Assembly (NCBI RefSeq): GCF_025452095.1
Contig: NZ_CP104877.1
Coordinates: 558,001 to 622,000 of the forward strand
Direction of reading: 5' to 3'
Origin: Paenarthrobacter sp. JL.01a
GTDB taxonomy: Bacteria > Actinomycetota > Actinomycetes > Actinomycetales > Micrococcaceae
DNA: 64,000 nt
Shown here: positions 31,612-40,600 of the stretch, one piece after another
Position numbering within the stretch: position 1 is the first letter of the stretch
How the letters are laid out: each line of letters opens with the position of its first letter
Translations under genes and position numbers: made by a program
Notes under the pieces: generated by a model
Told to the model about the DNA's origin: nothing
What the model saw: the letters and a program-made list of their open reading frames with translations, nothing else
The model's database searches: none

Positions 31612-34600
31612 TCAGCGGGTTTGCAGGGGAGAGCCGTCCAAGGCGCGCTCTTCGATCAGCTTTCCGCCCAGAATACGCTCCACGGCAGCCCGCCCAAAGA
31701 CCCTCGATTCCTCGATGGTTTCGTCCTCCGGGCTTGGGATGTCCTCGGGTGCAGCAACCGGGGCTGCTTGCGTCCGGACGGGCGCTTGGACGCGCCCTGC
31801 CTGGGCTTCGGGGCTGTTGGTCAGCCGCTGGTACAGGCTCTGGCGTCCGTTGGAAGTGCCCGACGGCGCGTCCTCCTCGAGAGTGGCAACGGAACCACGC
31901 GCTTCCTCGGGTTGAGCCGCCAGGGAAGGCCAGGTGGGGATGGGGCTGGGCTGGCCGGTTTCGGGTGCCGGGGCGTTGCTTACGGCGGCGGCTTGGGTAC
32001 CTGACCAGCTCGACGCCGGTGCGACGTCCCAGCTGGAGCTTGGGTTTTGCTCGGCGTTGGTTGGGTGGCCGTAGGGTGCGGTTGCCGTCTCCGGGACCTG
32101 GGCCGCGGCGGGCTCGTAATCGGGAGCAACCACTGAAGGTGCGGGGGAATCCTCCGAGGTGGACGTTGCCTTGCCAACGTTGGATTCGGTTCCGACCACC
32201 CACGTGCCCGGGGCCTGCTCTACTGCGCGGGACCACGGGTCATCGGACGGCTTGGGCGCAGGGGGTGCCTGTGCCGAGGAACCTGCTCCGGTGGGTGCTC
32301 CCGCGGGGGAGGTTGCTCCAGCTGGGGAGGCTGCCTGCGCGGGGGAGGTCTGGGGGTACCCCTGGGCCGTGGCTCCCCGGCCGTAGCCGGAAGGAGGCTC
32401 CCAATCAGCCGGTGGCTCTTCATCCAACGGCGGGGCGTCCTCGTCCAGCGGCGGTCCCCAGTCGTCATCGGGGTAGGAGTAGTCGCCGGCGGCCGCGGGC
32501 GGGGCAGCTGCCGCGGGTGCCGCTGCCGCGGGCGGAGCGGCGGCCGCGGGTGCCGGGGGTGCGGGCGTCGCGGGGGCTGCTGCTGGTGCCGGAGTCTGCT
32601 TGGGAGCCGGCTCCTGGGATGATGCCTGTTGCGGGGCGGGCTGGCCAGGGTTCGCCGGCGCAGGAGCCACTGCTGCCGCAGGTGCCAAACCCCATGCGGA
32701 GTCAACCGACGACACCTGTGCCGGCGCTGATACCTGTGTCGCAGCCGACGACTCAGCTGCCGACGTTACAGCAGAAGCGCCCGTTGGGGACGAGGCAGCC
32801 GGCGTCTCCCGGCTAGTAAGCGCTTTTGGGTTTGGCTCAGAGCTCGCTGAGCTGTTGCCGCCAGCCACTGCGACGATCTGGCAGTCAATGCCGATGGTCT
32901 TGTGGATTGCCTGGCGTAGGTTCTCGGAGTGGTCTGCCCGTCCAAAAGCACCAGCAAGGCCGCCGGTAGTGAACGCCAGGGTAAGCACCTGTCCGTCGAA
33001 CTGGGCGACCTGTGCGTTGGGTTCAACGAGTGCCCACGTACTGCGCTTGATCTTGGTCAGTGTTTGCAGCACATCCGGCCACGCCCGGCGAAGAGTCTCG
33101 ACGTCGCCGCCCCCTGCGGGAGCGGGTGTCGGGGCCGCAGCTGCTGCCTGTGCCACGGGTGGGGCTGCCGGCGGAGCCGCGTGCTGTATCGGTTGGGTGG
33201 CCCGCGGCTGACCGGGGTCCTCTTGGGCCGGCGCCTGCTGGGTGGGCCCTGCCTGGGGAGCGGCTGCTTGGGCTGTGCGGTCGGTGGTAGGGCGATCCTC
33301 GACCGGCCAGTCGTTTGTCGAAACGCGCGGGGCTGTCAGCCCTTCGCGTGCGGCGGCATCGGTAGACGGCGCCTGGGCAGGCGGGGCCGATGGGGCGGGA
33401 GCAGCAGAAGCCGGGCTTGTTTCCGCACCGGAGCCTGCGACCTCCGGGACCGGTGCTGCTTGGGCAGGAGCTGCGGCAGGCGCAGCCTGTGCCGGCGCAG
33501 CAGCAGGAATCGCCTGCTTTGGAACCTCAGCGGCAGGTGCCGTTGCAGCAATGACCGGAGTCCCGGCGTCGCCGCCCGCGTAATTAAGGCGACGTTCCAC
33601 ACGGTCAATCCGCGCTGCAATTCCGCGCTCCGTTTGCTCGGAGCTCGGCAGCAGAATGCGGGCGCACAGCAGCTCAAGATGCAGCCGCGGTGACGTGGCA
33701 CCTGTCATTTCGGTGAGGGCGGTGTTGGTGACATCGGCGGCGCGGGAGAGTTCAGCAGCACCCAGGTTGGTGGCTTGGTTGCGCATCCGTGCGATCTGGT
33801 CCTCGGGCATTCCGCGGAGGATTGCCTGGGCACTCTCGGGCATGGCCTGGACGATGATGAGGTCGCGGAACCGTTCCAGGAGGTCTTCGACGAAGCGTCG
33901 GGGATCGTGGCCGGTTTGGATGACCCGGTCGACAGCCCGGAAGACCGTGGCGGCATCGGCGGCGGCAACGGCGTCGACGATGTCATCGAGCAGCGACGCG
34001 TGGGTGTAACCGAGCAGCGCCACCGCGAGTTCGTAGTCCAAACCGTTGGGGCCCGCGCCAGCCATGAGCTGATCGAGCACCGAAAGGGTGTCACGGACAG
34101 AGCCGCCACCGGCCCGGATCACCAGGGAGAGTACGCCCGGAGCGACCGGAACGTTCTCCTGCCTGCAGAGCAACTCAAGGTACTGCATGAGCGGCTCCGG
34201 CGGCACCAACCGGAAAGGGTAGTGGTGCGTGCGGGATCGGATGGTGCCGATGACCTTGTCCGGCTCCGTGGTGGCGAAGATGAACTTGATGTGTTCCGGC
34301 GGCTCTTCGACGATCTTGAGGAGCGCGTTGAAGCCGGCCGACGTGACCATGTGGGCCTCGTCGATGATGAAGATCTTGTAGCGGTCCCGGACCGGGGCGA
34401 ACGTAGCGCGCTCGCGGAGGTCCCGGGCATCGTCCACGCCACCGTGGCTGGCGGCGTCGATCTCGATGACGTCCAGGGAACCCGAACCGCCACGGGCCAG
34501 TTCGACGCAGCTGGGGCACTTGCCGCACGGGGTGTCAGTGGGGCCCTCGGCGCAGTTCAGGCAGCGTGCCAGGATGCGGGCAGAGGTGGTCTTGCCGCAG

Positions 34601-34746
34601 CCGCGCGGGCCGGAGAAGAGGTAGGCGTGGTTCACGCGGTTCTTCCGGAGCGCCGTCATCAGCGGCTCCGTGACGTGTTCCTGCCCGATAACGTCCGCGA
34701 AAGAGTCCGGGCGGTACCTTCGATACAGGGCAGTTGTAACAGTCAC
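31612..34746 (-). CDS. dnaX: DNA polymerase III subunits gamma and tau
   Basis: Clamp-loader ATPase. 1044 aa, long even for actinobacteria. The N-terminal AAA+ core has TALYRRYRPDSFADVIGQEHV, Walker A FSGPRGCGKTTSARILARCLNC (~44), zinc cysteines CPSC, Walker B IDEAHMVTSAGFNALLKIVEEPPEH and sensor FIFATTEPDKVIGTIRSRTH. After ~390 the protein is dominated by Ala/Pro/Gln-rich low complexity, interrupted at ~560-640 by a folded segment (VETLRRAWPDVLQTLTKIKRSTWALVEPNAQV). A conserved acidic-rich end follows, with DDWGPPLDEDAPPLDEEPPADWEP (~790). No obvious slippery frameshift site was noticed, so tau alone may be made. GTG start. In operon with recR. Confidence 0.95.
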   Translation of the reverse strand: MTVTTALYRRYRPDSFADVIGQEHVTEPLMTALRKNRVNHAYLFSGPRGCGKTTSARILARCLNCAEGPTDTPCGKCPSCVELARGGSGSLDVIEIDAASHGGVDDARDLRERATFAPVRDRYKIFIIDEAHMVTSAGFNALLKIVEEPPEHIKFIFATTEPDKVIGTIRSRTHHYPFRLVPPEPLMQYLELLCRQENVPVAPGVLSLVIRAGGGSVRDTLSVLDQLMAGAGPNGLDYELAVALLGYTHASLLDDIVDAVAAADAATVFRAVDRVIQTGHDPRRFVEDLLERFRDLIIVQAMPESAQAILRGMPEDQIARMRNQATNLGAAELSRAADVTNTALTEMTGATSPRLHLELLCARILLPSSEQTERGIAARIDRVERRLNYAGGDAGTPVIAATAPAAEVPKQAIPAAAPAQAAPAAAPAQAAPVPEVAGSGAETSPASAAPAPSAPPAQAPSTDAAAREGLTAPRVSTNDWPVEDRPTTDRTAQAAAPQAGPTQQAPAQEDPGQPRATQPIQHAAPPAAPPVAQAAAAAPTPAPAGGGDVETLRRAWPDVLQTLTKIKRSTWALVEPNAQVAQFDGQVLTLAFTTGGLAGAFGRADHSENLRQAIHKTIGIDCQIVAVAGGNSSASSEPNPKALTSRETPAASSPTGASAVTSAAESSAATQVSAPAQVSSVDSAWGLAPAAAVAPAPANPGQPAPQQASSQEPAPKQTPAPAAAPATPAPPAPAAAAPPAAAAPAAAAPPAAAGDYSYPDDDWGPPLDEDAPPLDEEPPADWEPPSGYGRGATAQGYPQTSPAQAASPAGATSPAGAPTGAGSSAQAPPAPKPSDDPWSRAVEQAPGTWVVGTESNVGKATSTSEDSPAPSVVAPDYEPAAAQVPETATAPYGHPTNAEQNPSSSWDVAPASSWSGTQAAAVSNAPAPETGQPSPIPTWPSLAAQPEEARGSVATLEEDAPSGTSNGRQSLYQRLTNSPEAQAGRVQAPVRTQAAPVAAPEDIPSPEDETIEESRVFGRAAVERILGGKLIEERALDGSPLQTR

Positions 34747-34783
34747 AAGTGAAACCTACCTATAGGGACTGACATTTAAATAA

Positions 34784-34873
34784 GAGACCCCTCATGCACC
34801 CGCCAGAGCCCATCTACCCTTGCTACCTTCCGGTCCTGGGGGAGTTCAACAGGATGACGCCACATGAGGGGCC
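34784..34873 (-). ncRNA. ffs: Signal recognition particle RNA, small type
   Basis: On the minus strand the sequence reads GGCCCCTCATGTGGCG..., then the conserved domain IV core with CCCAGGACCGGAAGGTAGCA and the closing GTGCATGAGGGGTCTC. The 5' CCCCTCATG and 3' CATGAGGGG pair to close the stem. The GGACCGGAAGG core and following AGCAAGG are the Ffh-binding and tetraloop signature. The exact ends are uncertain by a few bases. It lies just upstream of dnaX, a common actinobacterial position. Confidence 0.88.
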
Positions 34874-34998
34874 GTCGACAAGCTTACCCGAACTTGGGTT
34901 GGGGTTCGAATCGCGCTTGGGCGGCTGTGGATAGGGCCCGACGGCGGGTGGTTGGGACCGCTTTTATGTCGGGGCCCGCTGGTAGACACATTGGGTAC

Positions 34999-35027
34999 TT
35001 GCCACATTCGTCGGAGAGGGCTGTAAA
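34999..35027 (+). promoter_or_regulatory. Putative promoter of the HicA-like gene
   Basis: TTGCCA (34999-35004), 17 bp, TGTAAA (35022-35027). Transcription would begin about five bases before the ATG at 35039, so the message may be nearly leaderless. This agrees with the lack of a ribosome site directly before that ATG. Confidence 0.4.
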
Positions 35028-35038
35028 TGTGAAGTGCC

Positions 35039-35305
35039 ATGAGTAACGGTGATTGGTTGGACCCGCGCAGTGTCTCCGGGGAGATACACAAAGATGTACT
35101 CGCCGTTGTTCGGCTGTTGGCTGAGTCGGGGTGGCGGTTGAGGCGCCAAGGTCACAAGTTTTATTTGTACTGCCCCTGTGGGCCGACCGGAGCTCAGCTG
35201 AGGGTTGACGGTACACCGAGGAACCCATCGCTGCGCGCCAAAATTCTTCTGCGGGATGCTCGGCGGTGCCCGGGGCAGCATGATCTCTTAAGGAGTCGAC
35301 GCTAG
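35039..35305 (+). CDS. HicA-like putative mRNA interferase toxin
   Basis: 88 aa. The core VVRLLAESGWRLRRQGHKFYLYCPCGPTG, followed by RVDGTPRNPSLRAKILLRDARRCPG, fits a HicA-like dsRBD-fold family in which a G-x-H or GHKxY histidine is catalytic and a CPCG pair follows. The downstream gene encodes an HTH protein of the type seen next to such toxins. Toxin activity is therefore inferred from fold resemblance and gene pairing, not from a close match. The start ATG has only a weak ribosome site; a promoter just upstream would give a leaderless message. Alternative: an unrelated small RNA-binding protein. Confidence 0.55.
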   Translation: MSNGDWLDPRSVSGEIHKDVLAVVRLLAESGWRLRRQGHKFYLYCPCGPTGAQLRVDGTPRNPSLRAKILLRDARRCPGQHDLLRSRR

Positions 35306-35307
35306 GT

Positions 35308-35336
35308 GTTGTCAGTTGTCAACAGCCTCGTATATC
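35308..35336 (+). promoter_or_regulatory. Promoter/operator of the HTH antitoxin gene
   Basis: TTGTCA (35309-35314), 16 bp, TATATC (35331-35336), with transcription predicted just before the ATG at 35345. The -35 is embedded in TGTTG-tcagttgt-CAACA, an inverted repeat (35308-35325) suitable for autorepression. An internal promoter would let the antitoxin exceed the toxin. Confidence 0.4.
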
Positions 35337-35344
35337 GTGGCGCT

Positions 35345-35836
35345 ATGACTATGGACCAGACGTTCGAGGTGCGCCTCCGCCTCAAGGCGCTCTCGGAGGG
35401 GGTTGAGGACTCCTTGGTGGAGCAGCTCGACGCCTTTGTGTCGCGATTTTCAGGGGTTCCGTACGTAACGATTTTGCAGGATGCCCCCGGAGGTATCGAG
35501 GCCGCCCGCCGCCTCTTGGGACGATTGAAGGATTTCGGGTGCGAGGTCGTCTCAATAGATCCGGACTTTGTAACCCGCACCGAGATTGCTGAGCGGCTGG
35601 GCGCGTCCCGACAGGCTGTGTCGCATTGGGTTGCCGGGCAGCGCCAGGTGGAATTCCCGTTTCCGCTTCCGTCCATCCAGGCAGGCATCTCACTATGGTG
35701 CTGGTCGGACATCGTTAACTGGGCCCGGGAGTCGAAACATCTCGCCGACGAAGATGACGTCTGCCTTTTATCCGCTGACGAGATGGCCGTTGTCAATGGA
35801 GAGTTGGCTGCCGGCCGAATGCCCGTATTCGCCTGA
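35345..35836 (+). CDS. HTH protein, putative antitoxin of the HicA-like gene
   Basis: 163 aa from the ATG at 35345. N-terminal alpha/beta part (FEVRLRLKALSEGVEDSLVEQLDAFVSRFSGVPYVTIL, then IEAARRLLGRLKDFGCEVVSIDPDFV). A helix-turn-helix follows (TRTEIAERLGASRQAVSHWVAGQRQ, ~79-103) and a C-terminal WCWSDIVNWARE. The HTH plus W-x-W motif is what one expects of a regulator that reads DNA through an MerR/Xre-like turn. It starts 39 bp after the upstream toxin-like gene and has its own promoter-like sequence. Antitoxin function is inferred from context. Confidence 0.6.
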   Translation: MTMDQTFEVRLRLKALSEGVEDSLVEQLDAFVSRFSGVPYVTILQDAPGGIEAARRLLGRLKDFGCEVVSIDPDFVTRTEIAERLGASRQAVSHWVAGQRQVEFPFPLPSIQAGISLWCWSDIVNWARESKHLADEDDVCLLSADEMAVVNGELAAGRMPVFA

Positions 35837-35848
35837 GGGCCGTGAGTC

Positions 35849-36172
35849 TCACCGCCACCCATTAACCGGCCACGTCATGAAAGCCGGCTCCTCGTAAGGG
35901 TGCGCCGCCCGCAGGGCCAGCACTACGCCGTCGAGCGCTGCTTCCTCAACCACGCACTCAACCCGGATTTCCGGCACCTGCTCCTCGATCCCCACCTTTC
36001 CAACGAACGGCCGGGCCCCCGGTTGGGGAGTGAACCGGCCGGTGCCTGGGGACGTGTAAAAACAGTGGGAGTAGTCGCCGATCCGACCCGCGCCTGCGTC
36101 TCCGATCGCCAGCAAAACCTCTTCGATATGCGTCTCCGGTACGTAAACCACCAGTGCGTGAAGCAGCGTCAT
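35849..36172 (-). CDS. Stand-alone NIF3/YqfO insert-domain (CutA-like fold) protein
   Basis: 107 aa: MTLLHALVVYVPETHIEEVLLAIGDAGAGRIGDYSHCFYTSPGTGRFTPQPGARPFVG, then EVRVE-type strands and LRAAHPYEEPAF. The GAGRIGDYSHC, GTGRFTP and AHPYEEPA segments match the domain inserted in NIF3-family proteins such as YqfO, here as an independent protein. The family binds metal in some members; the role is unknown. The last 12 bp before the HTH gene stop are untouched, so the two genes are convergent with a 12-bp gap. Confidence 0.78.
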   Translation of the reverse strand: MTLLHALVVYVPETHIEEVLLAIGDAGAGRIGDYSHCFYTSPGTGRFTPQPGARPFVGKVGIEEQVPEIRVECVVEEAALDGVVLALRAAHPYEEPAFMTWPVNGWR

Positions 36173-36476
36173 GGAGACATCTTGTCAGCAAATTAGGCTA
36201 CAAAGCGGTCTCAACCATTGCAAAAGAAGGAGCGGCGGCGGACCATGTTTATGTACACCGATTGGGGCAATCTCAAGGTTGTGAGCTGCGGGGCCTGGGG
36301 GCGAGGGGCCGGACCCGGTAGCTCAACGGTTGTGCCGCAAGAATGGGCGCGTTGGGGGCGTCCATTTTTCCGTTAAGCGGACCTTCTCCGCGCATGTCAG
36401 GCAGTGCCGATTTCCCTCGATTACACGATGCCGAAATTCTCGGGTACAGTAGTATCTGCTTTCGAATCGGAAGCAA
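36173..36476. other. 304-bp gap without a gene
   Basis: I see no coding sequence with a credible start here. Near the tRNA end, TTACAC (36421-36426), 18 bp, TACAGT (36445-36450) is a possible tRNA promoter. The rest shows no clear repeat or RNA motif. Confidence 0.4.
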
Positions 36477-36561
36477 GGAGAATTCGCCTAGCGGCCTATG
36501 GCGCACGCCTGGAACGCGTGTTGGGTTAACGCCCTCGGGGGTTCAAATCCCCCATTCTCCG
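36477..36561 (+). tRNA. tRNA-Ser (anticodon GGA)
   Basis: Acceptor arms GGAGAAT (36477-36483) and ATTCTCC (36554-36560), anticodon stem CACGC/GCGTG around CTGGAAC with GGA at 36511-36513, a long variable arm (ttgggttaacgccctc) and the T-loop GGTTCAAATCC. The long variable arm and anticodon identify serine. CCA is not encoded. A terminator follows directly. Confidence 0.96.
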
Positions 36562-36566
36562 CGTTT

Positions 36567-36594
36567 GGCCCCAGTCTTCGGACTGGGGCCTTTT
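36567..36594 (+). terminator. Terminator after tRNA-Ser
   Basis: GGCCCCAGTC (36567-36576) pairs with GACTGGGGCC (36581-36590) around the TTCG tetraloop, followed by TTTT. Confidence 0.93.
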
Positions 36595-36600
36595 GCGTTC

Positions 36601-37539
36601 CTAGGAAGCTACCTCGGCGTCCGCTTGCTGCTCCGCATCCTGCTGCTGCGCTTCGGCCACCCGCTCCAGGACCTCGCGGCACGCTGCTGTTGCCGGGTGG
36701 ATCCTGCCAGCGGTCCTGGTGGAGGTGAACACCGTCCGCTTGGGCAGTCCTGGAAGATCCAGCAGTTGGACAGTCCGGCTCCGTCCGGTCCAGACGAGGT
36801 CCGGCATTAGAGCCACGGCATTGCCTGATTCGATGAGCCGGATCTGTGCTTGGAGGTCGGCGGTTTCGTAGCGCACGTCCGGTTCGAAGCCGGCTGACCG
36901 GCATGCCTGCTCGGCCCAGTGGCGGGAAGCCGCACCCCTTGGCTCCATGACCCACGGCATCGATGCCGTGTCCGCGAGCGAGGAAACCGTCTCGCCACCC
37001 AGCCCGACCGGTGGGGTAGCCAGGCGGATGGCGTCGCTGGTCAGCGTGACGCGGTCCAACCCGCTGTGGTGCGGCGCAGCATGTCCGGGGTACTGCTCGG
37101 CCACCACCAGATCGAAGTCCCGCGCCCACGTTTCGTAGAGGGCTGTCTCCGGTTCACGCTGGGTCATTTCCACCCGCACTTCCGGGTACTCCCGGCGCAT
37201 GATGCTGAGGAAGCCGGGCAGAAGCGCCAGGGCGGCCGATTGGAAGACGGCCAGCCTGACTGTTCCCGTCACCATGGACAGCGAAGCGGCGAGTTCGGTT
37301 TCGGCCCGCTCCAGGGTCTCCAGCAGGGCAGCGGTGTGGGCGACCAGGATCTCTGCCTGCGGCGTGAGTTGCACCCGGCGGCCGGCCTTGCGCAGCAGTT
37401 CCACCCCGGCTTCCTTCTCCAGGAGCGTCAATTGCTGGGACACGGACGAGGGGCTGTACTGCATCGCGTCGGCTACTTCGGCGAGGGTGCCGCGGATCTT
37501 CAATTCGTGCAGCAATCGCAGCCTGCGGACGTCCAGCAC
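36601..37539 (-). CDS. LysR family regulator, likely of putA
   Basis: 312 aa from GTG 37539 (MLDVRRLRLLHELKIRG), which has a perfect GGAGG five bases upstream; a TTG twelve bases further up overlaps that site. The HTH is GTLAEVADAMQYSPSSVSQQLTLLEKEAGVELLRKAGRRVQLT (~16-58). The effector domain begins GTVRLAVFQSAALALLPGFL (~95). C-terminal low-complexity run EQQADAEVAS. Divergent from putA with a 123-bp gap, the classical arrangement for a LysR regulator and its target, so proline-responsive control is a fair inference. Confidence 0.9.
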   Translation of the reverse strand: MLDVRRLRLLHELKIRGTLAEVADAMQYSPSSVSQQLTLLEKEAGVELLRKAGRRVQLTPQAEILVAHTAALLETLERAETELAASLSMVTGTVRLAVFQSAALALLPGFLSIMRREYPEVRVEMTQREPETALYETWARDFDLVVAEQYPGHAAPHHSGLDRVTLTSDAIRLATPPVGLGGETVSSLADTASMPWVMEPRGAASRHWAEQACRSAGFEPDVRYETADLQAQIRLIESGNAVALMPDLVWTGRSRTVQLLDLPGLPKRTVFTSTRTAGRIHPATAACREVLERVAEAQQQDAEQQADAEVAS

Positions 37540-37581
37540 GATGGCCTCCAAAGGTTCGGGATGGGTAATGAATATTCGTCA

Positions 37582-37597
37582 GAAAAGATCGCTTTTC
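37582..37597. promoter_or_regulatory. Inverted repeat between LysR gene and putA
   Basis: GAAAAG-ATCG-CTTTTC (37582-37597) lies midway in the divergent gap, within an AT-rich stretch. Possible LysR binding site or part of a promoter. Confidence 0.35.
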
Positions 37598-37662
37598 CTA
37601 ATGGGATTGTAGATCCATACTGATGGAAACAAACAAACTTCTCCGCCTCAGAAGGAGCCCCC

Positions 37663-40600
37663 ATGACCAGCACCCTCCCGGATGCCACAGCCCCGCGCAC
37701 CCAGGATTCCGGGCAGTTCGATGCTCTGGCCCACGAAGCCATTGCCTTGGTCCGCCACTGGTTGACCGAAGCCAGCAAGATTCCCGTCGACGTGTCCGCC
37801 CAGCGCCTCGCCGGCGTCCTGAAGGACCCGAACGGCCTGGACTTCACGGTTGGATTCGTCGACGGCGTCATCCGCCCCGAGGATCTGTCGGTTGCCGGCC
37901 GTAAGCTCGCCGAGCTCGCCCCCAAGGTGCCCAAGTTCCTTCCTTGGTACATGCGCAGCGCTGTCCGCGTAGGCGGCGTCATGGCTCCGATGCTCCCGCA
38001 GGTGGTTATCCCGATCGCCCGCCGCGTCCTCCGCGAAATGGTGGGCCACCTGATCGTCGATGCCACCGACGCCAAGCTTGGCCCGGCCATCGCGAAGATC
38101 AAGCAGGATGGCGTGCACCTGAACGTGAACCTCCTGGGCGAAGCTGTCCTGGGCGAGCACGAGGCAGCCCGCCGGCTGGAAGGTACCCTCAAGCTCCTGG
38201 CCCGCGATGATGTGGATTACGTCTCCATCAAGGAGTCCTCCACCGTGGCACCGCACTCGCCGTGGGCCTTCGACGAAGCCGTCGACCACGTTGTGGAAAA
38301 GCTCACCCCGCTCTACCGCCTCGCGGCATCCTTCCCCAAGCCCAAGTTCATCAACCTGGACATGGAGGAATACAAGGACCTCAGCATGACCATCGCGGTA
38401 TTCAAGCGCATCCTGGACATGCCCGAATTCAAGAACCTCGAGGCCGGCATCGTCCTCCAGGCCTACCTCCCCGACGCGCTCGGTGCCATGCAGGAACTGC
38501 AGGAGTGGGCCGCGGCCCGCCGCGCCCAGGGTGGTGCGCCCATCAAGGTCCGCGTGGTCAAGGGTGCCAACCTTCCCATGGAGCAGGTTGAAGCCTCACT
38601 GCACGACTGGCCGCTGGCAACGTGGGGCACCAAGCAGGATTCCGACACCAGCTACAAGAACGTCATCAACTACGCCCTCACCCCGGAGCACGTTGACGCT
38701 GTCCGCATCGGCGTTGCCGGCCACAACCTCTTCGATGTTGCCTTCGCCTGGCTCCTCGCCAAGCAGCGGGGGGTCACCGAGGGCATCGAATTCGAGATGC
38801 TCCTGGGCATGGCAACCGGCCAGGCAACGGCTGTCCGCAAGGACGTCGGCAGCCTCCTGCTCTACACGCCGGTGGTCCACCCGGGCGAGTTCGACGTCGC
38901 TATCGCCTACCTGATCCGCCGCCTGGAAGAGGGCGCAAGCCAGGAAAACTTCATGTCCGCGGTCTTCGAGCTGAGCGAAAACGAAGCCCTGTTCAAGCGC
39001 GAGCAGCAGCGCTTCCTGAACTCCCTGGCCAACATGAAGGACGAGGTTCCGGCCCCCAACCGCCAGCAGGACCGCCGCCTCCCGGCTGAGCCCGCGCCGA
39101 CCGAGGGCTTCCGCAACACCCCGGACACCGACCCCGCCCTGCCGGCAAACCGTGCTTGGGGCCGTGACATCCTGGCGCGCATCCCCGGATCCACGGCAGG
39201 CAACAAGATCGTGGAGTCCACCAAGGTTTCCGATGCCGCCCAGCTTGAGCAGATCATCACGACGGCGGTCGAAGCCGGCAAGGCGTGGGGCGCCCGCCCC
39301 GCCGCTGAGCGCGCAGCCATCCTGCACCGCGTCGGTGAAGTCCTTGAGGCCCGCCGCGCCGAGCTCCTGGAGGTCATGGCTTCCGAAACCGGCAAGACCA
39401 TCGACCAGGGTGACCCCGAAGTCAGTGAAGCAATCGACTTCGCGCACTACTACGCCGAGCGCGCCAAGGACCTGGAAACGGTCGACGGCGCCACTTTCGT
39501 CCCGGCCAACCTCACCGTGGTGACTCCGCCATGGAACTTCCCGGTTGCGATCCCTGCCGGTTCGACCCTCGCGGCACTCGCCTCAGGTTCCGCCGTCGTC
39601 ATCAAGCCTGCAAAGCAGGCCCGCCGCTCCGGTTCCGTCATGGTGGATGCCCTCTGGGAAGCCGGCGTCCCCAAGGACGTGCTGGCACTCGTGCAGCTCG
39701 AAGAGCGGGACCTTGGCGCCCAGCTGGTGTCGCACCCCAGCGTTGACCGCGTGATCCTGACCGGTGGCTACGAAACGGCCGAGCTCTTCCGTTCCTTCCG
39801 CCAGGACCTGCCTCTGCTCGCGGAGACTTCGGGTAAGAACGCGATCATCGTGACCCCGAGCGCCGACCTTGACCTCGCCGCGAAGGACGTTGTGTACTCC
39901 GCGTTTGGACATGCAGGACAGAAGTGCTCCGCTGCGTCCCTGGTGATCCTGGTCGGTTCGGTGGCCAAGTCCGCCCGCTTCCACAACCAGCTCATCGACG
40001 CTGCCCGCTCCCTGACCGTGGGCTACCCGGAGAACGCCACGACCCAGATGGGCCCGATCATCGAGCCCGCCAACGGCAAACTCCTCAACGCCCTCACCAC
40101 TCTGGGTGACGGCGAAACCTGGGCCATCAAGCCTGAGCGCCTCGACGAGACCGGCCGCCTGTGGTCCCCGGGCATCCGCTCGGGCGTCAAGCGCGGCTCC
40201 TACTTCCACCTCACCGAGTTCTTCGGACCGGTCCTGGGTGTCATGACCGCCGAGACCCTTGAGGAAGCCATCGCCATCCAGAACGAGATCGAGTACGGCT
40301 TGACCGCCGGCCTGCACTCCCTGGACTCCGCTGAAATGGGTGTCTGGCTGGACAAGATCCAGGCCGGAAACCTGTACGTCAACCGCGGCATCACCGGTGC
40401 GATCGTGCAGCGACAGCCGTTCGGTGGGTGGAAGAAGTCGGCCGTCGGTGCCGGAACCAAGGCCGGTGGACCGAACTACCTCATCGGCCTGGGCAGCTGG
40501 GTCCCCGCTGAAGCCAAGGCCAAGCGCGGCACCGTCCTTGAAGGTGCAGCTTCGCAGATCCTGGCTGCGGCCAAGTCGGCTGACGTCACCGCCGAGGAAC

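Noticed and set aside
31590..32816. A 408-codon plus-strand frame rich in Pro/Arg
   Set aside because: It is opposite the low-complexity region of dnaX; repetitive GC-rich codons keep the reverse frame open.
34141..34700. A programmed frameshift site in dnaX
   Set aside because: No A-rich slippery heptamer with a following stem was noticed in this GC-rich gene, and many bacteria make only tau.
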